24,433 bases of DNA from Planctomycetota bacterium (lineage in GTDB: Bacteria; Planctomycetota; UBA1135; GCA-002748355). Position numbers and translations under genes: made by a program. This document shows, piece after piece, positions 16,320 to 24,034 of this stretch (the stretch's first letter is position 1; each line of letters begins with the position of its first letter). The DNA lies in assembly GCA_020638795.1 (NCBI GenBank), contig JACKHW010000017.1, forward strand, positions 1 through 24,433, written 5' to 3'. The notes below the pieces were generated by a model, which saw only the letters and a program-made list of their open reading frames with translations, was not told where the DNA came from and did not search any database.

Positions 16320-17375
16320 ATGGAAGACTCGAACAGCGCGAACACCCGCATCCGGATCGACGGCAGCTTCGGCGAGGGCGGTGGGCAGATCCTGCGCAGC
16401 GCGCTCGGGCTGTCCGCGATCACGGGCAAGCCGTTCGAGATCGAGAAGATCCGCGCTCGCCGCCGGAAGCCGGGGCTCCTGCGTCAGCACCTGACCGCGG
16501 TCCATGCTGCCAAGACCTTGACGAATGCCACGGTCCACGGCGACGAGCTCGGCTCGAAGTTCCTCGTCTTCGAACCGGGCTCACCGAGCCCGGGCGAGTA
16601 CCACTTCGCGGTCGGCAGTGCCGGTAGCGCGACACTCGTCTTCCAAGCGATCTTGCCGCCGCTCCTCGTAGCGGGGCGTTCGCGCGTGATCTTCGAAGGC
16701 GGTACGCACAACCCGTGGGCGCCGCCGTTCTCGTCGATCGAGAAGGCATTCTTGCCCATCCTTCGCCGCATGGGCGCGTCGATCGAGGCACGGCTCGAGA
16801 AGCACGGTTTCTACCCGGCCGGCGGTGGTCGTTTTGTGGTCGAACTCGGCGAACCGTGCCCACTCGCCGGCATCGACATCGATCGTCGCGACAAGATCGT
16901 CAAGCGCCGCGCGATTGCCAAGGTCGCTCAGCTCGAGCCGTCGATCGCACGTCGCGAACTCGATGTCGTGGCCGACCGCCTCGGGTTCGATCGCAGCGAG
17001 CTCATCGCGATGGAGGTCCAGGACAGCATCGGGCCTGGCAATATCCTCACGATCGAGTTCGCGGATGCTGCAGGCTCGCACGAAGTGTTCACCGGCTTCG
17101 GCGAGGTGCGGCGCAGTGCAGAGGTCGTCGCCGCAGGCGCCGTGCGGGATGCACGCAACTGGCTCAAGGCGGAGGTCCCGGTCGGCGTGCATCTCGCAGA
17201 CCAATTGATGATCCCGTTCGCGATGGCGGGCAGCGGCAGCTTCCGCACGCTCCCCCTGAGTCGTCACTCGCTGACGAACCTGACGATCATCGAGAAGTTC
17301 CTCGATGTCCCGATCGAGGTGCAGCAGGAAGGACGCAACGCGATCGTGCGGTTCGGCGGCGGCACACCGCAATGA
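16320..17375 (+). CDS. rtcA: RtcA, RNA 3'-terminal phosphate cyclase
   Basis: 351 residues. It converts RNA 3'-phosphate ends to 2',3'-cyclic phosphates with ATP through an AMP-histidine intermediate, giving RtcB its substrate. The family signatures are clear: RIDGSFGEGGGQILRSAL at the N-terminus, the cyclase motif HGFYPAGGGRF (162-172), HLADQLMIPFA, and SRHSLTN with His316 as the expected adenylylated residue. The internal insert domain is present (about residues 185-280). The ATG at 16320 is two bases after the rtcB TGA. Its own stop overlaps the next start (ATGA, 17372-17375), so rtcB, rtcA and the membrane-protein gene form a coupled unit. Confidence 0.95.
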   Translation: MEDSNSANTRIRIDGSFGEGGGQILRSALGLSAITGKPFEIEKIRARRRKPGLLRQHLTAVHAAKTLTNATVHGDELGSKFLVFEPGSPSPGEYHFAVGSAGSATLVFQAILPPLLVAGRSRVIFEGGTHNPWAPPFSSIEKAFLPILRRMGASIEARLEKHGFYPAGGGRFVVELGEPCPLAGIDIDRRDKIVKRRAIAKVAQLEPSIARRELDVVADRLGFDRSELIAMEVQDSIGPGNILTIEFADAAGSHEVFTGFGEVRRSAEVVAAGAVRDARNWLKAEVPVGVHLADQLMIPFAMAGSGSFRTLPLSRHSLTNLTIIEKFLDVPIEVQQEGRNAIVRFGGGTPQ

Positions 17376-17953
17376 CGCGCCGCGTGCCGTTCGCTTGGTT
17401 CGCACGCAACATCGTCGTCGGAGCGCTGCTCGGCGGTGGATATGGCGCCATTCACGATCAGGTGTCGTGGTCGATCTCGCCCGAGTACTTCACCAAGTTC
17501 AAGTTCGAGCAGTTTGCTTGGGCAGACCTGGGGCTCGAGCCTCGACTCGCCGCCTCGTGGATCGGCTTCCTCGCAACTTGGTGGGCAGGAGCGATTGCCG
17601 CCTACGTCGTTAGTCGGATGGCGTTTCGTCACGCCTATGGGCAAGGCGCGTCGGGCTGGCCACTCGCTCGCGTCGTGCACCGGCTCCTCGTGGTTCTCGC
17701 GATCGCGATGGCAGGCGGTGTTTGCGGGTTTGCCTTCGCGCGCATCCGCGCGCCGGACGTCGATCGACTCTGGGGCGGATGGCGCACCTACGGCGGCGTG
17801 CAGAACCTCGAAGCCTTCGCAACGGTCGGTTCGATCCACAACTTCGGTTACGCGGGTGCTCTTCTCGGCATCGTCCTCGTCGCGTTGCACATCAAGCGGC
17901 AAGGACGCGTCGATCGATCTTCACCGGAAGGCTTGCCACCACCGGTTCGGTGA
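17372..17953 (+). CDS. Conserved-looking four-helix membrane protein of unknown function, coupled to rtcA
   Basis: 193 residues with four predicted membrane helices at about 10-28, 58-80, 98-122 and 157-175. The loop after helix 1 carries a polar block, YGAIHDQVSWSISPEYFTKF. I have the impression of having seen this HDQ(V)...PEYFTKF pattern in uncharacterised membrane proteins of other bacteria, but cannot verify it here. No enzyme or transporter signature is recognised. Conserved-looking Gly, His, Asp and Trp residues sit at membrane edges. The start overlaps the rtcA stop by four bases (ATGA), so it is almost certainly made with the RNA-repair enzymes. The EIIA-like gene follows after 14 bases. 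A membrane role in the RNA-damage response is possible, but so is chance operon membership. Confidence 0.8.
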   Translation: MTRRVPFAWFARNIVVGALLGGGYGAIHDQVSWSISPEYFTKFKFEQFAWADLGLEPRLAASWIGFLATWWAGAIAAYVVSRMAFRHAYGQGASGWPLARVVHRLLVVLAIAMAGGVCGFAFARIRAPDVDRLWGGWRTYGGVQNLEAFATVGSIHNFGYAGALLGIVLVALHIKRQGRVDRSSPEGLPPPVR

Positions 17954-17967
17954 GGGATGCTCCGCGC

Positions 17968-18666
17968 ATGACCGCGCCGGACGCAGAGCCCTCGGACCGC
18001 CTGAGCCTCCAGGCGGCCGCGCACCTGCTCCAAGTCTCGGACCGGACGTTGCGTCGTTGGACCCTGACGTTCTCGATGCCCCATGCGCTCGAGGAAGGCG
18101 ATCTCGTCTTCTCGCGACGCGCGATCCTCGAATGGGCAGACGGGCACAGCATGCGCTTGGCTGCCGAGATGCCGACGCAGGAGGACGAGGATCGGCCGCT
18201 TCCGACGCTGCTCGAGGCGATTCGGCGCGGCGGCATTCATCGAGACGTTCGTGGGACCTCGGTCGATACGGCGCTCGAACACGCTGCCAAAGCGATGCAG
18301 CTACCCGCCGAGATCGACCGAGACTTCTTCCATCAGGTCCTACTCGCTCGAGAAGACCTCGATTCGACAGGCATGGGTGAAGGGATCGCGGTTCCCCACG
18401 TCCGCGCCCCGTTGGTGCTCCACGTCGACGAAGCGTACGTCGCGCTCGTCTTTCTCGAGCACCCCGTCGACTGGCATGCGGTCGATGGCAAGCCGGTCGA
18501 CACGCTCTTCGTGCTCGCGAGCCCCGGTATCCGATCGCACCTGCACCTGCTGCGCCGGATCGCGATCGCATGTCACGACCCCGCCTTGCGAGAGCTCTTG
18601 CTCGAACGGGGACCCGACGAAGCGATCGAAGCACGCCTCACCGCCATCGCGTCGATCGCGCCCTAG
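17968..18666 (+). CDS. Helix-turn-helix protein fused to a PtsN-like PTS EIIA domain
   Basis: 232 residues. Residues ~11-65 look like a MerR/excisionase-type DNA-binding segment (LSLQAAAHLLQVSDRTLRRW, then LVFSRRAILEWADG). Residues ~78-230 form a fructose/nitrogen-type EIIA domain. The phosphorylatable histidine is in GIAVPHVR (His144), and the second conserved site is SHLHLL (191-195), as in PtsN. EIIA-Ntr proteins are regulatory phosphocarriers that tune nitrogen, potassium and envelope responses. Here the fused HTH suggests direct DNA binding controlled by phosphorylation or by a small ligand. The ATG at 17968 follows GAGGG (17952-17956) by 11 bases. It is the last gene of the rtc unit and converges on fliN. 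Confidence 0.82.
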   Translation: MTAPDAEPSDRLSLQAAAHLLQVSDRTLRRWTLTFSMPHALEEGDLVFSRRAILEWADGHSMRLAAEMPTQEDEDRPLPTLLEAIRRGGIHRDVRGTSVDTALEHAAKAMQLPAEIDRDFFHQVLLAREDLDSTGMGEGIAVPHVRAPLVLHVDEAYVALVFLEHPVDWHAVDGKPVDTLFVLASPGIRSHLHLLRRIAIACHDPALRELLLERGPDEAIEARLTAIASIAP

Positions 18667-18849
18667 AAGCCGGGCGGAACTGTGCGGTCGCTTGCTTCGA
18701 ACGACATGTCCTGATTCAAAAGACGCGTCGGTAGCCGCTTCGAATCTGTGGTGGCACCACGCTGGGAACGCACGACGAGCATTCCGCACGATCAGGACCG
18801 AGCGGGGCGCGGGAACCTGCCCTAGCAATGCGGTTCACCCGGCCGGCGT
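18667..18849. other. Convergent intergenic gap between the EIIA-like gene and fliN
   Basis: 183 bases with no convincing gene or RNA. The only symmetry is GTGGTG-G-CACCAC at 18748-18760, which could form a weak four-pair hairpin. No T tract follows on either strand, so any termination signal here is not classical. Confidence 0.4.
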
Positions 18850-19233
18850 TCAACCGCGCAACGAATCGATGCGGTGCTTCTGGTCGACGATCTGCGTGAT
18901 TCGGAGCCCGTAGCAGTCGTCGACCATCACGACTTCGCCGCGCGCGACGAGTTTGCCGTTGACCCGCAAGTCGAGCGGCTCGGCCGCCTTCTTGTCGAGA
19001 CTCACGACGCTACCCGGTCCGAGATCCAAGATCTCGTCGAGAGCGAGGCGCGCTCGACCGACCTCGACCGTCACTGGAATTTGAACGTCGAGGAGGAGAT
19101 CCAGATTTTGACGCTCCATTGGATCACCACTCGGGCCGAGTTCGGGAAAGCCGACGCGACGCGCCACGATCTCAGGATCACTCGCTGAGGCTGCCGCGGC
19201 TTCGATCGTCTCTCGGGTTTCTGTGCCAGTCAT
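18850..19233 (-). CDS. fliN: Flagellar motor switch protein FliN
   Basis: 127 residues. The C-terminal SpoA domain (about 48-124) carries the standard FliN wording: DLLLDVQIPVTVEVGR, ALDEILDLGPGSVVSLDK, EPLDLRVNGKLVARGEV, then VVMVDDCYGLRITQI. The first ~45 residues are variable and Ala/Glu-rich. FliN forms the base of the C-ring with FliM and anchors the export ATPase complex through FliH. The ATG at 19233 is 44 bases after the fliM stop and has no strong Shine-Dalgarno. It is the last gene of this operon; fliO, fliP, fliQ and fliR do not follow. Confidence 0.92.
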   Translation of the reverse strand: MTGTETRETIEAAAASASDPEIVARRVGFPELGPSGDPMERQNLDLLLDVQIPVTVEVGRARLALDEILDLGPGSVVSLDKKAAEPLDLRVNGKLVARGEVVMVDDCYGLRITQIVDQKHRIDSLRG

Positions 19234-19277
19234 GTCGGGAACCACCGGGGGAGTGTTTTTCAGCGTGGGTGTACGGA

Positions 19278-20279
19278 CTAGTCGTGAACGACGTCTTCGA
19301 TACGAACCGCATAGCGGGGACCGCGCGAGCCGACGACGCCGCGGAACTTCGTGCGCCCCTCGACCGGCACGTCGACGAGGCCGCCGATCTTCGTGCAGAT
19401 CGGGACGATGTCGCCGACCGCGAGTTCCATGAGCTCCGCGAGCCGCAGCTCTCCGTGGCCGAGTTCGACACCGAGTTCGAGATCGACACGACGCACGTGC
19501 TCGAGCACGCGATCTCGAAACGCGCCGACCTGACCCGACTTGGAGACGAATCGGCTCGTCGCCAGGCTCTCGAGGTAGGGCTCGAGCCCGGTGTACGCGA
19601 GGACGATCCGAAGGTCCCCGAGCAACGGACTCCCCGAGAACTGGAAGTGCGACGCGAGCACGACTTCTTGGTACGGAATCGTCTGCGTCGACGTGATGTT
19701 CGCGTAGCGCGCCGTGACGCGAGGCTGCACTTCGACGATCTCCGAGATGCCTTCGGCGAGATTGTCGAGCACGGGCAACATGATCGCGTCGGCAACAGCG
19801 TATTCGGCATCCGACAATTCGCGCCGCTTGCCTTCCGAGTCTCCATGTCGCTCGCCCGTTCCGCCGAGAACGCGATCGACGATGCCGAGAAGCAAGCCGG
19901 TCGAGACCGTCACGATCGCCGGCATCGAAACGGGCGGGATCTCGACGATGTAAACGGACGCATTGCGCTCGACCTGCTGCATCCAGTTGGAGTAGCGCAT
20001 CTGCTCGACGGCAACGCAGTCGCACGACGCATCGACTCGTAGACGATCCACGAGCAACGCGCCGAGCTTGCCCGCGACCATCTCCTGGATCCGATCGACG
20101 ATCGAGATCTGGTCGCGCGATAGGCGATTCGGCTTGAGCAGGTCGATGTCGGTGATGGCCCCGCCGTGGAGCCCACCGAGCGATCGACTGTCTTCGATCA
20201 GCTCTTCCGGTACGCCTTCGGCCGAGAAAAGCTCCAGGAGCGCATCGATCTCTGAGTTGCTGAGGACTTCGTGGTTCAC
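19278..20279 (-). CDS. fliM: Flagellar motor switch protein FliM
   Basis: 333 residues, the normal FliM length. The extreme N-terminus has the CheY-phosphate docking motif LSNSEIDALL (residues 6-15), so the motor is likely under chemotactic control. The middle domain (about 45-235) includes DQISIVDRIQEMVAGKL and the GGTGERH region expected of the FliG-binding fold. The SpoA domain follows (about 255-330; ELGHGELRLAELMELAVGDIVPI). The start is the GTG at 20279, because the docking motif begins just after it and upstream codons read as noise. Thirty-four bases separate it from fliL. Confidence 0.94.
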   Translation of the reverse strand: MNHEVLSNSEIDALLELFSAEGVPEELIEDSRSLGGLHGGAITDIDLLKPNRLSRDQISIVDRIQEMVAGKLGALLVDRLRVDASCDCVAVEQMRYSNWMQQVERNASVYIVEIPPVSMPAIVTVSTGLLLGIVDRVLGGTGERHGDSEGKRRELSDAEYAVADAIMLPVLDNLAEGISEIVEVQPRVTARYANITSTQTIPYQEVVLASHFQFSGSPLLGDLRIVLAYTGLEPYLESLATSRFVSKSGQVGAFRDRVLEHVRRVDLELGVELGHGELRLAELMELAVGDIVPICTKIGGLVDVPVEGRTKFRGVVGSRGPRYAVRIEDVVHD

Positions 20280-20313
20280 GCTTGCACTCGGATGAGGCGT
20301 CGGACGCGTCGTC

Positions 20314-20805
20314 CTAACTGAAGATGCACTCGAGGAAGTACACGTCGGACACAATCCCGTCGCTGTCAGGAAAGAAGGCTTTCTCGAGCAGGCGCGTGAC
20401 TTCGAGCTGCAGCTGTTCGTAGCCGGCAGGGTCAGCGAGGTCCTCGCGGCGCTTCGAGAACAGGAGGAAGCGCACGTCACTGCGCGCCTTGTCCCAGCCC
20501 TTCTCGATCTTCGTGGCGGCCTGGGCTGGATCCTGTGCCTTGTAGTCGAACGAGACCTTGAGTCGACCCATCCCCTGGCTGCTTCCACCCTTGATGTTGA
20601 ACGACCAGTCGAGCTGCTTGTCGTAGCGCGTCGCCTCGAGCTTCGTGAGGTCGACCTTCTGCTCGGTTTGGCCCTTCGGCGGCGAGGTCACCGCGACCGT
20701 GGCGACAGCGCCACCGACCACGAGCACGACGCCGATCAGGATCGGAACGAGCTTGCTCTTCTTCTTTGGTTCTTCCGCTGCTGCGGCTTCCTCTTTGCCA
20801 GCCAT
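20314..20805 (-). CDS. fliL: FliL-like flagellar basal body-associated protein
   Basis: 163 residues: a Lys/Glu/Ala-rich cytoplasmic tail, one membrane helix (about 19-40), then a periplasmic domain ending in the FliL-typical KARSDVRFLLFSKRREDLADPAGYEQLQLEVTRL-type segment (start KARSDVRFLLFSKR). FliL surrounds the stator and supports torque generation under load. AGGAG lies 12 bases before the ATG at 20805. The position between the stator genes and fliM is the common one for fliL. Confidence 0.88.
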   Translation of the reverse strand: MAGKEEAAAAEEPKKKSKLVPILIGVVLVVGGAVATVAVTSPPKGQTEQKVDLTKLEATRYDKQLDWSFNIKGGSSQGMGRLKVSFDYKAQDPAQAATKIEKGWDKARSDVRFLLFSKRREDLADPAGYEQLQLEVTRLLEKAFFPDSDGIVSDVYFLECIFS

Positions 20806-20858
20806 GCTACTCGCACACTCCTTCGCTACGTGGCCGATCCACTGGTCCTATCGGCATT

Positions 20859-21524
20859 TCAGGCCCGCCGGATGATGCGAATCGCAACCCCTCGGTGGAC
20901 CGGTCCCTCCGTTCCGCGCTCCTTGGCCGGGACGACTTTGGCTCGGACTTCGAGGTCGGCGCGTACGCCGACCTTGCGCAACCAATCGAGGAGCGCGCTC
21001 CCTCGAATACAGGCGAGTTCCATCGGCGTCATGGACTCGAGAAAGGCAGCGCGAGCCTCGACAACAACCGAGAATTGCCCACGCGATAGGTCCCGGGCGA
21101 TCTGCTCGAGCCATTGCAGCCCCTTCTGGGGGATCGAACTCGATCCATGCGCGAACACGAAGGGAGCCTCGATCGTCGATTCTTCGATCGCCTCGAGGCT
21201 CTCGGCCTTCGAGGTCTTGAGCTCGATCTCGTCTCCGCGGCGATTGCGATCCTTCGGACCTTCCGTGTCCTGGTGCTGGTAGCGGTGCTCTGCCGCAGCG
21301 CGTTCTTCGATCGTCTTCGATCCCGACAATGCTCCGCCGAGACCGAGCGTGTCGACGAACGCCATCGCGAAGCTACCTGTTGCAGCTGTCAACAAGCCGT
21401 ACTGCTTCTCGCGCGCGTACACGTTGAGCAGGATGAAGAAGACCAGCAACAACGTCATGAGGTCCGCGAACGTCGCCATGTAGGCGGGCACACCTGCCTT
21501 CTGCTCTTCTGGAGGTTTGACCAT
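20859..21524 (-). CDS. Second MotB-like stator subunit with a degraded OmpA domain
   Basis: 221 residues. The N-terminus is a MotB plug and membrane helix, with YMATFADLMTLLLVFFILL and the ion-binding Asp at residue 21. The C-terminal region follows the OmpA/MotB fold (FVFAHGSSSIPQKGLQWLEQIA, then ACIRGSALLDWLRKVGV). However, the peptidoglycan-binding GHTD-type loop reads VEARAA, so the key Asp is gone, and the final NRRVEI block is replaced by HRGVAIRI. The Arg of the LSxxRA helix remains. The gene starts nine bases after the motB stop, with its Shine-Dalgarno AGGGGAGG inside the end of motB (21537-21544). It could be a non-anchoring partner of MotB or a diverged stator with altered anchoring. 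Confidence 0.85.
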   Translation of the reverse strand: MVKPPEEQKAGVPAYMATFADLMTLLLVFFILLNVYAREKQYGLLTAATGSFAMAFVDTLGLGGALSGSKTIEERAAAEHRYQHQDTEGPKDRNRRGDEIELKTSKAESLEAIEESTIEAPFVFAHGSSSIPQKGLQWLEQIARDLSRGQFSVVVEARAAFLESMTPMELACIRGSALLDWLRKVGVRADLEVRAKVVPAKERGTEGPVHRGVAIRIIRRA

Positions 21525-21533
21525 GGGACCTCG

Positions 21534-22274
21534 CTACCTCCCCTGACCGTTGCCTTGTGCGGCACCGAGCTGCTGAGGCTCGATGACGATTTCGATGCGA
21601 CGGTTTTTCGCCTGCCCCTCGTCGGTCCACCCCTCACCACGCGGGGACGCGATACCGCGAGCAACGACTTCGATCTGTTCGAGCGGAAGCCCCTCGAGCC
21701 CGAGGATGCGCGCAGTACGTCGCGCGCGTGCGAGCGAAAGCGCGATGTAGTCGTCGCCGTAGGCGCTATGTCGGTCGCTCCGTTCGTCGGCATAGCCCTC
21801 GATCGTGAAACGGCGCTTCTTGTGCTTGCGCAACGCCTCGCCGAGTCGACGTAGTTCGGCTGCGAGTTGCGGTGAAGGGAGCTCTTCTCCGGGAGCGAAC
21901 CCGGTGACCGAATCGGGAAGAATACGGACTCCCCGATCGACCGAGTCCCCGTCGAGGACCAGCCCATCGAGCTTGCGGACCATTGCCTCGAGCTTCTTCG
22001 CCTCTTCGGGATCGAAGTTCTTCGCACCGTTTTCGACGTGATCCTGGAGATGCTCTTGCTTGATCAACTCCGGCGCATCCCTTATCTCGTCGCGCAACAC
22101 ACCGAAGCTACCTCGCATGATGTTCATGGCGCGACTGAGGTCGTGCGTCTCCTGCGACGAGAACGCCAGCAACATGATGAAGAGCGTGACGAGCAGCGAA
22201 ACGAGGTCGGAGAACGTGACGATCCACTCGGGTGCGCCCTCCGGTGCCTCTTCTGCTGCTTTCTTCTTCCCCAT
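21534..22274 (-). CDS. motB: Stator subunit MotB
   Basis: 246 residues. The single membrane helix (about 17-36) contains TFSDLVSLLVTLFIMLLAF, with Asp23 as the ion-carrying residue. The OmpA-type domain (about 125-236) keeps the peptidoglycan-contacting residues: IEGYADE with the Asp, LSLARARRTARIL with the Arg, and KNRRIEIVI near the end. It therefore looks like an ordinary, cell-wall-anchored MotB. AGGAG lies nine bases before the ATG. It follows motA by 20 bases. Confidence 0.93.
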   Translation of the reverse strand: MGKKKAAEEAPEGAPEWIVTFSDLVSLLVTLFIMLLAFSSQETHDLSRAMNIMRGSFGVLRDEIRDAPELIKQEHLQDHVENGAKNFDPEEAKKLEAMVRKLDGLVLDGDSVDRGVRILPDSVTGFAPGEELPSPQLAAELRRLGEALRKHKKRRFTIEGYADERSDRHSAYGDDYIALSLARARRTARILGLEGLPLEQIEVVARGIASPRGEGWTDEGQAKNRRIEIVIEPQQLGAAQGNGQGR

Positions 22275-22294
22275 GGCGCGTCACTCCTGCGCGA

Positions 22295-23065
22295 TTACTT
22301 CGAGCTGTCGACGAGCTCTCGCGACTTGGGCGAGATGAAGCTCTTGAGCTTCTCCTTGACGAGTGCGGGCTTGTCGCCCGCCTGGATCGCGAGCACGCCT
22401 TCGAGGATCAGCGAGCGGAGTTCGACCTCTTCTTTCGAACGATTGCCGAGCTTCGTCGCGAACGGGATGTAGATGAGGTTTGCACTCACGGCACCGTAGA
22501 ACGTCGTCAAGAGCGCGACGGCCATGCCCTTCCCGATACCGGCAGGGTCGGACATGTTCTGGAGCATCTGCACGAGGCCGATCAGCGTCCCGATCATCCC
22601 GAACGCAGGCGCCATCGCGCCCATGTTGTCGAGGAGCTTCTTACCCTCACTGTGGCGCGCCATCAGGTTCTCGATATCGATCTCGAGGATCTCCCTGACG
22701 GTCGGTCCGGGAAACCCGTCGATGATCAGCCGCAGTGCCTTGCGCGTGAAGTCGTCCGAGACCTCGTCGATCTTCTCCTCGAGCGCGAGAAGTCCTTCAC
22801 GGCGCGCGAGGTTCGAGTACCCGACGATGCGCTCGATCTCCTCGGTCGGCGTCGGCAAGGGGTAGAGCAGGACCTTCTTGCAGATCCCGATAACGCCCAG
22901 CACCGACTGCAGCTTGAAGCACATCAAGCTCGCCGCGATCGTGCCGCCGAAGACGATCATGATCGACGGCACGTCGACGAAGATGCCGAGCGGGCCGCCC
23001 ATGATGATCGCGACGATCACGAGCACCCATCCGAGCAACACTCCGATCAGCGATGCAATATCCAT
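22295..23065 (-). CDS. motA: Stator subunit MotA
   Basis: 256 residues with four membrane helices (about 2-22, 32-50, 147-168, 180-202). The large cytoplasmic loop carries LARREGLLALEE (87-97), the stretch holding the charged residues that contact FliG. The AMAPAFGMIGTLIGL segment in helix 3 contains the conserved Pro153. Length and layout are those of the PomA/MotA family; coupling ion (H+ or Na+) cannot be decided safely from this sequence. The start at 23065 has a strong Shine-Dalgarno. Confidence 0.95.
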   Translation of the reverse strand: MDIASLIGVLLGWVLVIVAIIMGGPLGIFVDVPSIMIVFGGTIAASLMCFKLQSVLGVIGICKKVLLYPLPTPTEEIERIVGYSNLARREGLLALEEKIDEVSDDFTRKALRLIIDGFPGPTVREILEIDIENLMARHSEGKKLLDNMGAMAPAFGMIGTLIGLVQMLQNMSDPAGIGKGMAVALLTTFYGAVSANLIYIPFATKLGNRSKEEVELRSLILEGVLAIQAGDKPALVKEKLKSFISPKSRELVDSSK

Positions 23066-23209
23066 CGCGTGAACTCCCCCTGTTCGAATCAGGCGCGCAT
23101 GACGTGCACGCCTGTCGGAGAATCGACCGGAGCCAGGCTCCTACTGTTGTGTGATGCAACACATCGACACGAGCGGCTCTACCGAAGCAACGGATTCGTG
23201 GAGACCTCG
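23066..23209 (-). other. 144-base gap between the motE-like gene and motA
   Basis: This is the longest gap inside the flagellar operon and could hold an internal promoter for motA. Apart from the motA ribosome binding site I see no convincing promoter. A TTGACG at the upstream end has no good partner -10. A five-pair TGTTG/CAACA symmetry at 23145-23161 is too weak to call. Confidence 0.3.
23074..23080 (-). promoter_or_regulatory. Strong ribosome binding site of motA
   Basis: On the minus strand GGGGGAG lies eight bases before the motA ATG. The flagellar genes mostly have such sites, in contrast to rtcB. Confidence 0.6.
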
Positions 23210-24034
23210 TCAATCGCGACGCAGAACGCGTGTCGCGCGCTCGATCAACCTCGCACCGCGCTTGGCGTCCACCATCGCGAGGATGCCGGATGCCTGTTCC
23301 ACATCCATCGACACGAGGAGCTTCACGGCCAAATCTTCTTTGTCGAGGCCGAGCTCCAGCAGGAGCTCGGCCGCCTTCGGCGGCTCCATGGCACCGAGCT
23401 GTTCGGCTTGACGCTTGACGTTACGCGCCTCTTCACGAGTCAGCACCGTCACGTCGCGCTCGAACTGCTCACGCATCGATCGAAGTGTCTCGATCCGTCG
23501 CTCGACTTCGTCCATCAACTTCTGAATCGATTCGCGACGATAGGTGAGATCCTTTTCTCGAATCTCGAGTTCGAGCTGAGACTTGCTGAGGGCCGCGGTC
23601 TGAAGCTCGTTGGTGTGGACGGTTTCGGAGAGCTTCTGCTGGAGTCGTTCGAGTTCTTTTGCGGAAGTCGGTGCGCCAAAACTCTCGAACTCGAACATCT
23701 TGCGACGCACGGCGTCCATCCCACGAGGGTCGAGGCGCGCCTTGTCTTGCCCACCGGCATCACCTTGCGCGGTCGCGTCCTGCGGTTTCCGAAAGCCGGC
23801 CTCCGTTGCGACACCTTTGCCCTTGCCGGCTGTCCCGCGCGTCTTCTCGCCGCCCCTCTTTGTATCCCCGCCGGTAGGCGGCTCTTCTTCCTTGAGGATC
23901 TGGTTGAGGACGGGAACGCCTTTGACGCCATCGGCGTTGAGTCGCCCCGAAGCCGCCAACATGCCCAACACGGAGACCGCAAAGACGACGATGCCCGCGG
24001 TCGCGATCAGGATCCCTTGTACGACTCCACTCAT
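23210..24034 (-). CDS. MotE-like flagellar protein (membrane anchor, coiled coil, MgtE-N/FliG-like helical domain)
   Basis: 274 residues. One N-terminal membrane helix (about 7-28), a low-complexity Gly/Lys/Thr linker (about 50-100), a long coiled coil (about 125-212; KELERLQQKLSE to RQAEQL), and a C-terminal helical domain (about 213-272) with MEPPKAAELLLELGL and MDVEQASGILAMVDAKRGARLI. That last domain is the MgtE-N/FliG-like module found in MotE-family proteins, which in some bacteria assist periplasmic motor proteins. Here it sits between fliJ and motA. Its ATG overlaps the fliJ stop (ATGA, 24031-24034). The exact function in this organism is unknown. Confidence 0.8.
   Translation of the reverse strand: MSGVVQGILIATAGIVVFAVSVLGMLAASGRLNADGVKGVPVLNQILKEEEPPTGGDTKRGGEKTRGTAGKGKGVATEAGFRKPQDATAQGDAGGQDKARLDPRGMDAVRRKMFEFESFGAPTSAKELERLQQKLSETVHTNELQTAALSKSQLELEIREKDLTYRRESIQKLMDEVERRIETLRSMREQFERDVTVLTREEARNVKRQAEQLGAMEPPKAAELLLELGLDKEDLAVKLLVSMDVEQASGILAMVDAKRGARLIERATRVLRRD

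Noticed and set aside
17957..17971. Four-codon open frame (ATG CTC CGC GCA TGA) ending in an ATGA overlap with the HTH-EIIA start, as a regulatory uORF
   Set aside because: The GAGGG sequence is immediately adjacent to this ATG, too close to act as its ribosome binding site, and such short frames are common by chance.
18748..18760. GTGGTG-G-CACCAC symmetry as a bidirectional terminator
   Set aside because: Usable stem is only four pairs once a loop is allowed, with no T tract on either strand, so it is not called as a terminator.
18753..18766. Second sigma-54-like sequence starting TGGCAC in the gap before fliN
   Set aside because: The -12 position reads GG rather than GC at the ten-base spacing, and on the plus strand it points into the 3' end of fliN with no gene to drive.
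23145..23161. TGTTG/CAACA inverted repeat before motA as an operator or terminator
   Set aside because: Five-base arms with a seven-base spacer and no T tract are within chance expectation for a 144-base gap.
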